Source of the DNA: Thermofilaceae archaeon
GTDB taxonomy: Archaea > Thermoproteota > Thermoprotei > Thermofilales > B69-G16
DNA length: 6,289 nucleotides
Direction of reading: 5' to 3'
NCBI GenBank assembly: GCA_027017165.1
Contig: JALURF010000078.1
Location: forward strand, 6,393 to 12,681
Position 1 is the stretch's first letter; each line of letters starts with the position of its first letter. The translations under genes and the position numbers were made by a program. Below the pieces are notes generated by a model. That model made no database searches. It was not told where the DNA came from and saw nothing but the letters and a program-made list of their open reading frames with translations. Shown piece after piece: positions 1 through 6,011 of this stretch.

Positions 1-1
1 G

Positions 2-97
2 AGTAGAATCGCTAAAAGAGATGCGGAAATAATAGAGAAAATGATAGGAGAAATCATCAAAAAAGTTAGAAGTAAAAGAGAGAAGAGGATGCGATAG
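2..97 (+). CDS. C-terminal end of an unidentified gene, truncated by the window edge
   Basis: An open frame enters from the left edge and ends at TAG (95-97), giving 31 residues. The visible part is highly charged and mostly predicted helix (SRIAKRDAEIIEKM, then KKVRSKREKRMR), with a strongly basic end. A basic tail of this kind could bind nucleic acid, but it is too short to assign to a family. The other two forward frames are interrupted early. It lies 45 bases upstream of the next gene on the same strand and may be the preceding gene of the same transcript. That it is a real gene is inferred from the codon pattern and the tight spacing. No function is proposed. Confidence 0.5.
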   Translation, partial: SRIAKRDAEIIEKMIGEIIKKVRSKREKRMR

Positions 98-130
98 ACT
101 AAAATATCAAGTTAATGAAGGTATCAGCGA

Positions 131-136
131 GAGGTG
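131..136 (+). promoter_or_regulatory. Shine-Dalgarno site for the small membrane protein gene
   Basis: GAGGTG is complementary to the CACCUC part of the archaeal 16S rRNA 3' end. It ends six bases before the TTG at 143, the same spacing seen before the P1 gene in this window. A GTG at 134 lies inside the site and is therefore unlikely to be the start codon. Confidence 0.6.
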
Positions 137-142
137 TCCTGC

Positions 143-484
143 TTGAGGAGAAGCTCTTTAATAGCGATAATAGCCACAATTATCGCGATAATACTTTACT
201 GGACTCCTATACCCAGCATAGGAGGAGTAATTATAGGCGGCTATCCTTGGATCGCTCCCGACTCGGCTAGACCAGTATTTATTGGAGTGGGAGTGGTAGC
301 TACTGTTGTATTGCTAGTTTTAAGTGCTTTGACATTTTATTTCTCGAAAAGGATAGAAGAGATAGAAAAGTATTCGAAAACGTCAGCTGAACTCCCCCCG
401 CCTCCTAGGACCGATTATCCTAGCAGTATGAATACCTCAAGTTTTGGTTCATCTGGGGAAGATGAAGAGGAATATGATTTCTAG
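143..484 (+). CDS. Small two-helix membrane protein with acidic Pro/Ser-rich tail, unknown function
   Basis: About 113 residues with a TTG start, chosen because a GAGGTG site ends six bases upstream. The alternative GTG at 134 falls within that site and would add three residues. After two arginines comes a hydrophobic helix (about residues 5-22). A Gly/Pro-rich loop with GGVIIGGYPW follows, then a second helix (about 44-67). The C-terminal 45 residues look soluble: a charged stretch (KRIEEIEK), a run of four prolines (85-88), many serines, and an acidic end (GEDEEEYDF). By the positive-inside rule both termini are probably cytoplasmic with the loop outside, which is an inference. I do not recognise the family. 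It ends 11 bases before the DUF354 gene, so the two are probably co-transcribed. Confidence 0.7.
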   Translation: MRRSSLIAIIATIIAIILYWTPIPSIGGVIIGGYPWIAPDSARPVFIGVGVVATVVLLVLSALTFYFSKRIEEIEKYSKTSAELPPPPRTDYPSSMNTSSFGSSGEDEEEYDF

Positions 485-486
485 TC

Positions 487-494
487 GGTGATCC
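487..494 (+). promoter_or_regulatory. Extended Shine-Dalgarno site for the DUF354 gene
   Basis: GGTGATCC matches the complement of the 16S rRNA tail (GGAUCACC) over eight bases. Its GGTG part ends five bases before the GTG start at 496, supporting that non-ATG start. It lies almost immediately after the stop codon of the upstream gene. Confidence 0.6.
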
Positions 495-495
495 A

Positions 496-1572
496 GTGTT
501 AGTATGGCTCGACGCCCTTACTGCAAAACAAGCATTACTCATGTCTAAAATTGCCAAAATTCTTATCAGTAAAGGGCATAATGTTCTAATTACAACACGG
601 AAATACGACTATACCATCGGTATTTTTGACCTTTATAATATACCGGCCGTTGTAGTGGGCGAATACGGAGGAGAAACTCTAGAGGGAAAACTTAAAAGCG
701 ATCTCGAACGACAAATCAAGTTGTTTGAGTTAATAGCAGAGCGAAAGCCAGATATTCATGTATCGTTTACCTCTCCGTCATCCACACGAGTCGCTTATGG
801 TTTAAAAATACCTATACTATTACTCACAGACACCCCTCACTCAATTCCTGTTAACAAGCTTACTATTCCTCTAGCTGAAAAAATAATAGCCCCTCTTTGC
901 ACGAGGAGTTCATGGCTCAAAGCAGGATATCAAATAGATAACTTCGAATTTTTTGATGGAGTTTTTGAAATTGCCTGGATATCCGAATTTAAACCTGATA
1001 AAACTATCTTAAGCAAGATGAGATTAAAAGAATATGAATATGTGGTCATTAGATCGGAAGAGAAAAAAGCTTCATACTATGATAGTTATGCCAGACAGTA
1101 TTCTGAGCCAACTTTTCTCGTTAAATTACTCGACCAGATCGTTTATAAGCTAAAGCTTAAAGTTATTTTCTTCCCCAGATATGAAGATCAACTACATCTT
1201 GTAAAATACAGATACGGTAATAGGGTTTTAATACCCAGAAAGAGTGTTGAGCTTCAATCAATAGAAGCCTATGCTAAAGCGGTTATAAGTGGAGGTTCCA
1301 CCATAGCGGTGGAAAGTGCTTTACAAGGGGTACCTTCAATAACGCTATTTCCTCGCAAAGTAGAGACTGTTTATTTTCTGGAAGAGAAAGGCTTCCCAAT
1401 ATTTCATGTACCATATACCACTAATAAAAGTGCTCAACAAGTAGTCGATATTATAGAAAACGCGGAAGCATATAGGCGCGACGTAAGTATGATATTGAAA
1501 AGCTTGGAGAATCCATTACCACTAATAATAAACGAGATACTATGTATACAGCGTAGATGTAGCACGATTTAA
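496..1572 (+). CDS. DUF354 family protein (GT-B fold, glycosyltransferase/epimerase-like)
   Basis: 358 residues, close to the usual 330-360 of DUF354. The GTG start follows an extended Shine-Dalgarno site. The N-terminus MLVWLDALTAKQALLMSKIA matches the family opening (V-W-I/L-D-x-LTxKQAL), followed by the first Rossmann-like unit (KGHNVLITTR, 27-35). A DTPHS segment at 112-116 precedes the middle of the protein. The second domain carries the GT-B-style loop GGSTIAVESALQGVPS (266-281), which in UDP-GlcNAc 2-epimerases and related glycosyltransferases lies at the nucleotide-sugar site. DUF354 is widespread in archaea and biochemically poorly defined. A sugar-nucleotide role, for example in surface glycan or glycolipid synthesis, is inferred from the fold only. 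No membrane segment is seen. It is probably the distal gene of an operon with the small membrane protein just upstream, perhaps its membrane partner. Confidence 0.88.
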   Translation: MLVWLDALTAKQALLMSKIAKILISKGHNVLITTRKYDYTIGIFDLYNIPAVVVGEYGGETLEGKLKSDLERQIKLFELIAERKPDIHVSFTSPSSTRVAYGLKIPILLLTDTPHSIPVNKLTIPLAEKIIAPLCTRSSWLKAGYQIDNFEFFDGVFEIAWISEFKPDKTILSKMRLKEYEYVVIRSEEKKASYYDSYARQYSEPTFLVKLLDQIVYKLKLKVIFFPRYEDQLHLVKYRYGNRVLIPRKSVELQSIEAYAKAVISGGSTIAVESALQGVPSITLFPRKVETVYFLEEKGFPIFHVPYTTNKSAQQVVDIIENAEAYRRDVSMILKSLENPLPLIINEILCIQRRCSTI

Positions 1573-1656
1573 ATTTTGAGTTTCATACCTTCAGATATTA
1601 CTCTTAGCAAATTTTAAGATGTAAAACAATTCATAAGCCAATCTTGCTACATTATG

Positions 1657-1666
1657 TTTATATATT
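1657..1666 (+). promoter_or_regulatory. TATA box of the P1 gene promoter
   Basis: TTTATATATT is a near-ideal archaeal box A in the 132-base gap between the DUF354 and P1 genes. A start about 25 bases downstream of its centre would lie near 1687, leaving a leader of roughly 18 bases that just holds the AGAGGTG site. There is no clear purine-rich BRE directly upstream. The rest of the gap (1573-1656) is AT-rich with short T runs, such as AATTTT near 1571 and AATTTTAAG near 1609. These could end transcription of the upstream operon, but I see no stronger structure. Confidence 0.65.
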
Positions 1667-1691
1667 CCCTCTATGAAGTTAAGGTGGTTTA

Positions 1692-1698
1692 AGAGGTG
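1692..1698 (+). promoter_or_regulatory. Shine-Dalgarno site of the P1 gene
   Basis: AGAGGTG ends six bases before the ATG at 1705. A GTG at 1696 in the same frame is part of this site. It would add three residues (M-G-R) that P1 proteins do not have, so the ATG is taken as the start. Confidence 0.75.
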
Positions 1699-1704
1699 GG
1701 TAGA

Positions 1705-2022
1705 ATGGAGTATGTATATGCGAGTCTGCTACTCCACTATGCAGGAAAACCGGTAAACGAAGAAAATGTAAAGAAGGTACTGGAGGCTGCTGGCGTAGAA
1801 GTTGATGAGGCTAGAGTAAAGGCTCTTGTAGCGGCTTTAAATGAGATCGATATAGATGAAGCCATAAAGAGTGCGGCTGTACCTGCGACTGTAGCTCCTG
1901 TGGCCCCAGCGGAGGCTCCACCAGCAGAGGAGAAGAAGGAGGAAGAAGAAGAGAAGAAGGAAGAAGCTAAAGAAGAGGAGGAAGAAGAGATCGCTGAGGG
2001 CTTATCCGCTCTGTTCGGATAA
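1705..2022 (+). CDS. rpl12: 50S ribosomal protein P1 (L12e), acidic stalk protein
   Basis: 105 residues, the normal length for archaeal P1. The ATG start gives the family opening MEYVYASLLLHYAG. Residues 1-58 form the helical dimerisation domain that binds the P0 (L10) spine. Residues 59-74 are an Ala/Pro/Val hinge, and 75-93 are an almost pure Glu/Lys segment. The C-terminus EGLSALFG is the conserved peptide that recruits translation factor GTPases (aEF1A, aEF2, aIF5B) to the ribosomal stalk. The gene has its own TATA box and Shine-Dalgarno site. In many archaea it lies directly downstream of L1 and L10/P0, but neither is adjacent here. The last 21 bases, covering the SALFG codons, overlap the 3' end of the convergent minus-strand gene. 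Confidence 0.97.
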   Translation: MEYVYASLLLHYAGKPVNEENVKKVLEAAGVEVDEARVKALVAALNEIDIDEAIKSAAVPATVAPVAPAEAPPAEEKKEEEEEKKEEAKEEEEEEIAEGLSALFG

Positions 2023-2775
2023 CTCTGTAATTTTATCTTTTAAAATTTTGTAGATTTCCTTAGGATTAGAAGCGTATAATCTAATCCTAGATGTTTGCTG
2101 AGTTGGCATACTGGGGCTTGGAACTCCTCTTAATTCTATTTCGACGAATTTTCTTTTGGTATTAATGGATATTTTAGCATTTCTTAGAGGGAATTTTAGA
2201 GGTAATCTATTATCGATTATTAAGCCTTTTTCCCTAATAGTGTACGTTGATGCTACTGTTAACGGAGTTATTTTCTTCATTTTGAAATATATGCGAGTAA
2301 ATAGGTATGATCCTTGAGCTATTAAGAAGAAAAGCGAGTAAAACATTAGCCATGATGCGAAAGTTGCTAATTGTTCGTCTGGAACAAAACCTACTACGAT
2401 TGAGCGGACGCTTTGGAGAAGAGCGTCTCGTATCCATTTAATCAAGAAGATCGCCATAATAAGGATCATCGGGATAAGCGTGAGTAAGCTAGCTAGATAT
2501 TGAGTTTTCTCTTCTTCAAAGACCAAGTAGTCTTTTTCTTTAAGTTTCCGAACGGTTTCGCTGCTGACTTCTAATATTTTTTCGCTTTCCTGAATATAAT
2601 TTATGTCTTTTAAAACTTTTGATGCGCTTTTCCCAGCCGCTATCATCATTATGGCCATCATCAACACGAAATACCCTAGGAAAATCATCGACGCGTACTC
2701 TTGGTAGTATGTTGTTATATAGGAGAAAAATATCATCGCTATTATGCTTAGCAAGTAAGTGAAAGCCCTACGCAT
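2002..2775 (-). CDS. Four-helix membrane protein with possible PH-like C-terminal domain (DUF2208-like?)
   Basis: 257 residues if started at the ATG (2775-2773), chosen because GGTGAGAGG lies just upstream. The GTG at 2790 is inside that site and would add five residues. Predicted helices lie at about 4-22, 27-47, 94-114 and 138-160. A charged loop (48-93, with EKILEVSSETVRKLKEKD) separates the two helix pairs. Residues 170-257 look beta-rich and soluble (TYTIREKGLIIDN, FPLRNAKISI, KRKFVEIEL), a pattern like bacterial PH-type domains in membrane proteins, and end in a helix. The arrangement recalls crenarchaeal DUF2208 proteins, but I cannot confirm that without a profile search. No enzymatic motif is seen. 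It follows the helicase gene by 51 bases on the same strand, and its 3' end overlaps the P1 gene by 21 bases. Confidence 0.8.
   Translation of the reverse strand: MRRAFTYLLSIIAMIFFSYITTYYQEYASMIFLGYFVLMMAIMMIAAGKSASKVLKDINYIQESEKILEVSSETVRKLKEKDYLVFEEEKTQYLASLLTLIPMILIMAIFLIKWIRDALLQSVRSIVVGFVPDEQLATFASWLMFYSLFFLIAQGSYLFTRIYFKMKKITPLTVASTYTIREKGLIIDNRLPLKFPLRNAKISINTKRKFVEIELRGVPSPSMPTQQTSRIRLYASNPKEIYKILKDKITELSEQSG
2028..2049 (+). terminator. Possible T-rich terminator after the P1 gene
   Basis: A T-rich stretch starting six bases after the P1 stop (TAATTTTATCTTTTAAAATTT, then TG) has three runs of four T, typical of archaeal intrinsic terminators, which need no hairpin. It lies inside the coding sequence of the convergent gene, so composition alone does not prove the role. 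Confidence 0.35.
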
Positions 2776-2782
2776 GTACTTC

Positions 2783-2791
2783 CCTCTCACC
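2783..2791 (-). promoter_or_regulatory. Shine-Dalgarno region of the four-helix membrane protein gene
   Basis: On the minus strand GGTGAGAGG (2791 down to 2783) contains two overlapping matches to the anti-Shine-Dalgarno sequence. The nearer one, GAGG, ends seven bases before the ATG at 2775. The GTG inside the site is a candidate start only if the site is ignored. Confidence 0.5.
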
Positions 2792-2806
2792 TATTGGTTA
2801 CTTAGC

Positions 2807-2815
2807 TTTATTAAA
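2807..2815 (-). promoter_or_regulatory. Weak TATA-like element upstream of the membrane protein gene
   Basis: TTTAATAAA on the minus strand lies in the short gap after the helicase stop. A start 25 bases downstream would give a leader of only about ten bases and cut off part of the Shine-Dalgarno region. Read-through from the helicase gene is equally possible. Confidence 0.25.
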
Positions 2816-2826
2816 TTTTTGACGGT

Positions 2827-5601
2827 TTAACTCCAGAAAATCCGCGTTCTAATATAAGTCTTCTCAGCCTCAAGTATGAGTTCTATTAACTCATCCTCCG
2901 TCTTCGCTCTGTTTAATATCCTTATAGCCGTGCTTGGTCCTACTCCACGGCCAGCAAGCGCTATAACCGCTTTTCTCCCGTATGTCAGGTACAGTCTTGC
3001 GCTTTTTGCCATTTCCTCTGCTAACTTCTTTTCCTCTTCCGATAAAGGTAATCGATAAATCCACTTTCTGAAGAGCTTTAGCTTGTTAACGCCCTCTGCA
3101 GGTCGTGTAATGGCTATCATCCGCGCGCCACAACGCGGACATTTAAACTTCTCATCGATACTCTTTACTTTAAGAATCGTGCTCCAGTTCATGCAGTGAA
3201 GACAGACTAACTCTACACGCGTGTTAAAAATTCTATTTTTAACAATATCCAGTATGGCCTTCGTAGGCGGGAGAGGTAACGTAGCTCCTTTGAAATAATA
3301 TCTCTCGATTATGGGCAAAGATATCGGCGAAAAATTGTCCATGCCCACGTCTCTATATTCAATTTTAACTAATCCTCGTTTAATCATCTCGAGTATTTTA
3401 ATAACTGTACTTAGGTCTAGTTTATCGGTGAGAATCTCTCTTAACGTCTCTTCCTCTGCTATGCTTCCTTCAAAGATTTTCTGAACATTCCCCTTAAGCC
3501 TAATCTTGGCGCCTTTTTCTACTACGCCAATTCTTTTTAAGACGTGTAGAAGTCTCCATCGGTAAAGCTCTGTTTTCTTTATAGCGTCAATTATCGTTTC
3601 CTTCACCTCATCTATATCATTTTCATATAGAACATCTAGTATATCCGCTCCTCTAATACTGGCGGGAAATGTTAGAACTATCCTATAGGGATCTACGTAA
3701 AAGAGAATAGATTTTCCCGTACGTCTAGAAAGCCGATAGGCTATTAGAAGTCCTAGGGTATAGTTAGCCCTAGTTCCTAGACACGCATTTATAACAGCTA
3801 CTTTCTCCCCCTTTTCCACGTAAATTGTTTTATCGTCTGGTACAATACCCACATACTTCAATTGCTTGTCAATATACTCTTTAGCTTTCAAGAAAACCTC
3901 TTTACCTATCTTGTATTCTTTAGGTATAAGACTCCTTGCCAGCCTCCTCCTCAACGAGCCCACTTCTCTAGCTACCTTGTACTCTACCGGTATTTCTTCT
4001 CCCATCCAGGCTGGAATAGCGCCAACTATATCAGAAGATGGGTGAACATACACTTTCCCCAAATCGTAGTCTATTCGGTCTATAGTCCAAACTCTACCAG
4101 CGAGTATAAAGGACATCCCCACCTCGCAGTTAGCCGCTACGAAATCCCCGTCAAGTACGCCTATCGGTCTATTAGAGGCTATATCTATCACTTCGAGTTT
4201 TTCTACATCTGGTATCGTCGATGCAGCTTCGAAGTAGTAGGAATACGCCCGACGCCTAGGTATGATTTTCGAATTCTTCACTTTTACAAGGGCAATTTTT
4301 TCCAAGAAATCTACTACTTCTTTGAATTTCCTGTAAGGTAAGTCTTTATAGTAAATAGACCTAGTAACTACTTGATAGATTTTTTCTATTGAAGGATATC
4401 TTTCCAAAGCCATTCCGACTATTTGATGGGCTAAAACATCTAGCGCATACAGGTGTATTCTAGGTTTTTCATAGTTCTTGCTTAAGGCACGGCGGACTAA
4501 AACTATAGATTCTAAAAGATCATCCTTGTTGTTAATGAGTATTAACCCCTTTGATAACTCTCCTTCCCTATGCCCGGATCTTCCTACTCGTTGAGCCAGC
4601 CTTACAGCTTGTCTGGGAGAGCCATATTGAATCACCAGATCAACCGTGCCTATATCAATTCCCAGTTCAAGCGATGAAGTACATACGACTGTTTTAATTC
4701 GACCATTCTTAAAATCACTCTCTGTTTTTAATCGTTCTTCCCTAGATAGTGATCCGTGGTGAACTGCAATATCGTTTCTCCCTAGATTTATTAACTCGGC
4801 GGCGAGTGCCTCAGCCATATCTCTGGTATTTGTAAAGATAAGTATGTTTCTATGAGCATCGACTACTCGAGAAATAAGTTCTACACATTTTTTAAACTGT
4901 TTATCTTCGCGAGATTTAATGTACCTTATATCAATACTAATTTTCTTTTCGGACCGCACCTCTATAATTTCTACTCTCTTACCGCCCGAAACTATTCTAG
5001 CGGTATAATCAAGGTCTCCTACAGTAGCTGATAAAGCTATTCTCTGAATCCTGTGATTGCTTATTTCATGTAATCTTTCAAGGGCTGTAAAGAGCTGAAC
5101 TCCTCTTTTACTATCTATTAATTCGTGAACCTCATCTATTACGACCCATTTTACATTTTTTAAAGATTCTCTAATTCTTTTACCTACTAATAAAAATTGG
5201 AGCGTTTCAGGAGTAGTTATTAGCATTAGTGGAGGCTGTAGACTTATCAGATAACGTTGTCTCTTAGGAGTGTCGCCATGCCTTATAGCAACACTTATCC
5301 CGAGCTCCGAGGCTATAGCCGCCATACGCCTATAGATGTCTCGGTTAAGCGCGCGCAATGGCGTTATGTATAGCACTCTAACGCCCTTCGCCTCTTTCTC
5401 GTGTAATAACTCGCTGTATATGGGGAATAGAGCAGCTTCGGTTTTTCCAGTTCCGGTCGGCGCAGAAATTAGAACATGAACCCCGCTCATTATTCGTGGT
5501 ATTGCCCTTTCCTGAACTGGAGTTAATACGTGATAGCCGTACTTCTTGATTATTCTTTTTAATCGCGGGTGAAGGGTTTCGATGACGGATTTTTCAGCCA
5601 T
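2827..5601 (-). CDS. lhr: Lhr-type superfamily 2 ATP-dependent helicase with C-terminal zinc finger and HhH
   Basis: 924 residues with an ATG start. All helicase motifs are present: a Q-motif-like TPVQ (27-30), Walker A APTGTGKT (47-54), Ia TPLRAL, TTPE (129-132), Walker B DEVH (156-159), SAT (191-193), FTNTR (256-260), motif V SSLELGIDIG (309-318) and VI QRVGRSGH (337-344). The SSLELGIDIG...GSP...QRVGRSGH block is diagnostic of Lhr. The Lhr winged-helix and beta-barrel core follows, with NACLGTRANYTLG at 605-617. Near the end is a CxxC...CxxC zinc finger (C800, C803, C821, C824), then a helix-hairpin-helix-like GRGVGPSTA (884-892) and the ending RTRIFWS. Lhr proteins are 3'-5' translocating helicases on DNA or DNA/RNA hybrids, linked to repair. 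Bacterial Lhr is much longer, while this core-plus-zinc-finger form is archaeal. Its start faces a divergent small membrane protein gene. Confidence 0.95.
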   Translation of the reverse strand: MAEKSVIETLHPRLKRIIKKYGYHVLTPVQERAIPRIMSGVHVLISAPTGTGKTEAALFPIYSELLHEKEAKGVRVLYITPLRALNRDIYRRMAAIASELGISVAIRHGDTPKRQRYLISLQPPLMLITTPETLQFLLVGKRIRESLKNVKWVVIDEVHELIDSKRGVQLFTALERLHEISNHRIQRIALSATVGDLDYTARIVSGGKRVEIIEVRSEKKISIDIRYIKSREDKQFKKCVELISRVVDAHRNILIFTNTRDMAEALAAELINLGRNDIAVHHGSLSREERLKTESDFKNGRIKTVVCTSSLELGIDIGTVDLVIQYGSPRQAVRLAQRVGRSGHREGELSKGLILINNKDDLLESIVLVRRALSKNYEKPRIHLYALDVLAHQIVGMALERYPSIEKIYQVVTRSIYYKDLPYRKFKEVVDFLEKIALVKVKNSKIIPRRRAYSYYFEAASTIPDVEKLEVIDIASNRPIGVLDGDFVAANCEVGMSFILAGRVWTIDRIDYDLGKVYVHPSSDIVGAIPAWMGEEIPVEYKVAREVGSLRRRLARSLIPKEYKIGKEVFLKAKEYIDKQLKYVGIVPDDKTIYVEKGEKVAVINACLGTRANYTLGLLIAYRLSRRTGKSILFYVDPYRIVLTFPASIRGADILDVLYENDIDEVKETIIDAIKKTELYRWRLLHVLKRIGVVEKGAKIRLKGNVQKIFEGSIAEEETLREILTDKLDLSTVIKILEMIKRGLVKIEYRDVGMDNFSPISLPIIERYYFKGATLPLPPTKAILDIVKNRIFNTRVELVCLHCMNWSTILKVKSIDEKFKCPRCGARMIAITRPAEGVNKLKLFRKWIYRLPLSEEEKKLAEEMAKSARLYLTYGRKAVIALAGRGVGPSTAIRILNRAKTEDELIELILEAEKTYIRTRIFWS

Positions 5602-5604
5602 TTC

Positions 5605-5620
5605 TTATCCTTTTATCCTT
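5605..5620. repeat. Tandem 8-bp direct repeat in the divergent promoter region
   Basis: TTATCCTT occurs twice with no gap (5605-5612 and 5613-5620), reading AAGGATAA twice on the minus strand. It starts three bases before the helicase start codon. The AGGA of the proximal copy could act as a weak Shine-Dalgarno site for the helicase. On the + strand the TTTTATCC part lies about 30 bases before the ATG at 5644 and could be a poor TATA box. It could also be an operator or chance. Confidence 0.45.
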
Positions 5621-5643
5621 TAATGAACTGTATTATCGAACTT

Positions 5644-5940
5644 ATGAAGTCTCTAATTAAAATTATCTTAGTTATAGTAGCTCTTATAATGTTAATTCCG
5701 ATTATCATGGATTTCGCTAAGCAATATGTGGCGAGTCAAATTGGGAATTTATCGTTAGTGAATTTGACGAACTATCTCTTTGATCTCGCGAAGCTAAATG
5801 TTACTGAGACTAATATCGATGAGAATCTGCTGTTAACCCAGCTAGATTCTCTTTATAACTTTTTTACTAATCACTTAGTCGTAATTCTTCTAGCCGCGTT
5901 TTTCTTAGTTGTGGCACGAATAGTTAGCGATATACTATAG
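5644..5940 (+). CDS. Small two-helix membrane protein with glycosylation sequons, unknown function
   Basis: 98 residues from the ATG at 5644, giving a natural membrane N-terminus: MKSLIK, then a hydrophobic helix (about 4-22). The same frame has an ATG at 5623 (seven more residues) and stays open back into the helicase gene, but upstream codons there are antisense to helicase coding sequence. Neither ATG has a Shine-Dalgarno site, so a leaderless transcript is likely. A polar segment (24-76) contains three N-glycosylation sequons, N35-L-S, N40-L-T and N52-V-T. A second helix (about 77-93) ends in VARIVSDIL. The lysines before helix 1 and the arginine after helix 2 suggest both ends are cytoplasmic and the sequon-bearing loop is outside. 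I do not recognise a family. It is divergent from the helicase, with 42 bases between the starts. Confidence 0.68.
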   Translation: MKSLIKIILVIVALIMLIPIIMDFAKQYVASQIGNLSLVNLTNYLFDLAKLNVTETNIDENLLLTQLDSLYNFFTNHLVVILLAAFFLVVARIVSDIL

Positions 5941-5960
5941 CCCTATTGGCATCGCTACGG

Positions 5961-5968
5961 TTATAAAT
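5961..5968 (+). promoter_or_regulatory. TATA box for the gene starting at 6012
   Basis: TTATAAAT, in the 71-base gap after the small membrane protein gene, is a good archaeal box A. It would start transcription near 5990, leaving a leader of about 22 bases. A second candidate, TAATATAC at 5981-5988, is centred 28 bases before the ATG and would instead give a leaderless transcript. Only one of the two need be used. Confidence 0.45.
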
Positions 5969-6011
5969 TCAGATTGAATCTAATATACCAAGAAAAAGGG
6001 CCTTGATCGAC

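Noticed and set aside
1296..1314. Inverted repeat TTCCACC / GGTGGAA with a five-base loop, a possible hairpin
   Set aside because: It lies inside the DUF354 coding sequence, exactly where the conserved GGSTIAVE loop is encoded, and is not near a gene end. Codon constraint and chance explain it better than a regulatory hairpin.
2234..2437. 67-codon open frame on the minus strand
   Set aside because: It overlaps the four-helix membrane protein gene in another frame on the same strand, has no membrane or domain pattern of its own, and is Arg/Ser/Asn-rich like a frame shadow.
2876..3058. 60-codon open frame on the + strand opposite the helicase 3' end
   Set aside because: It is antisense to the conserved C-terminal tail of the helicase, with no Shine-Dalgarno site or promoter of its own seen.
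3862..4341. 159-codon open frame on the + strand inside the helicase gene
   Set aside because: It is antisense to a well-conserved part of Lhr. The Tyr/Phe/Arg/Pro-rich composition without any domain pattern is typical of a shadow frame.
5569..5643. Upstream extension of the small membrane protein frame into the helicase gene
   Set aside because: These codons overlap the helicase N-terminus on the opposite strand, have no ribosome site, and would put a polar Phe-rich segment before a natural membrane N-terminus. The ATG at 5623 remains a lesser alternative.
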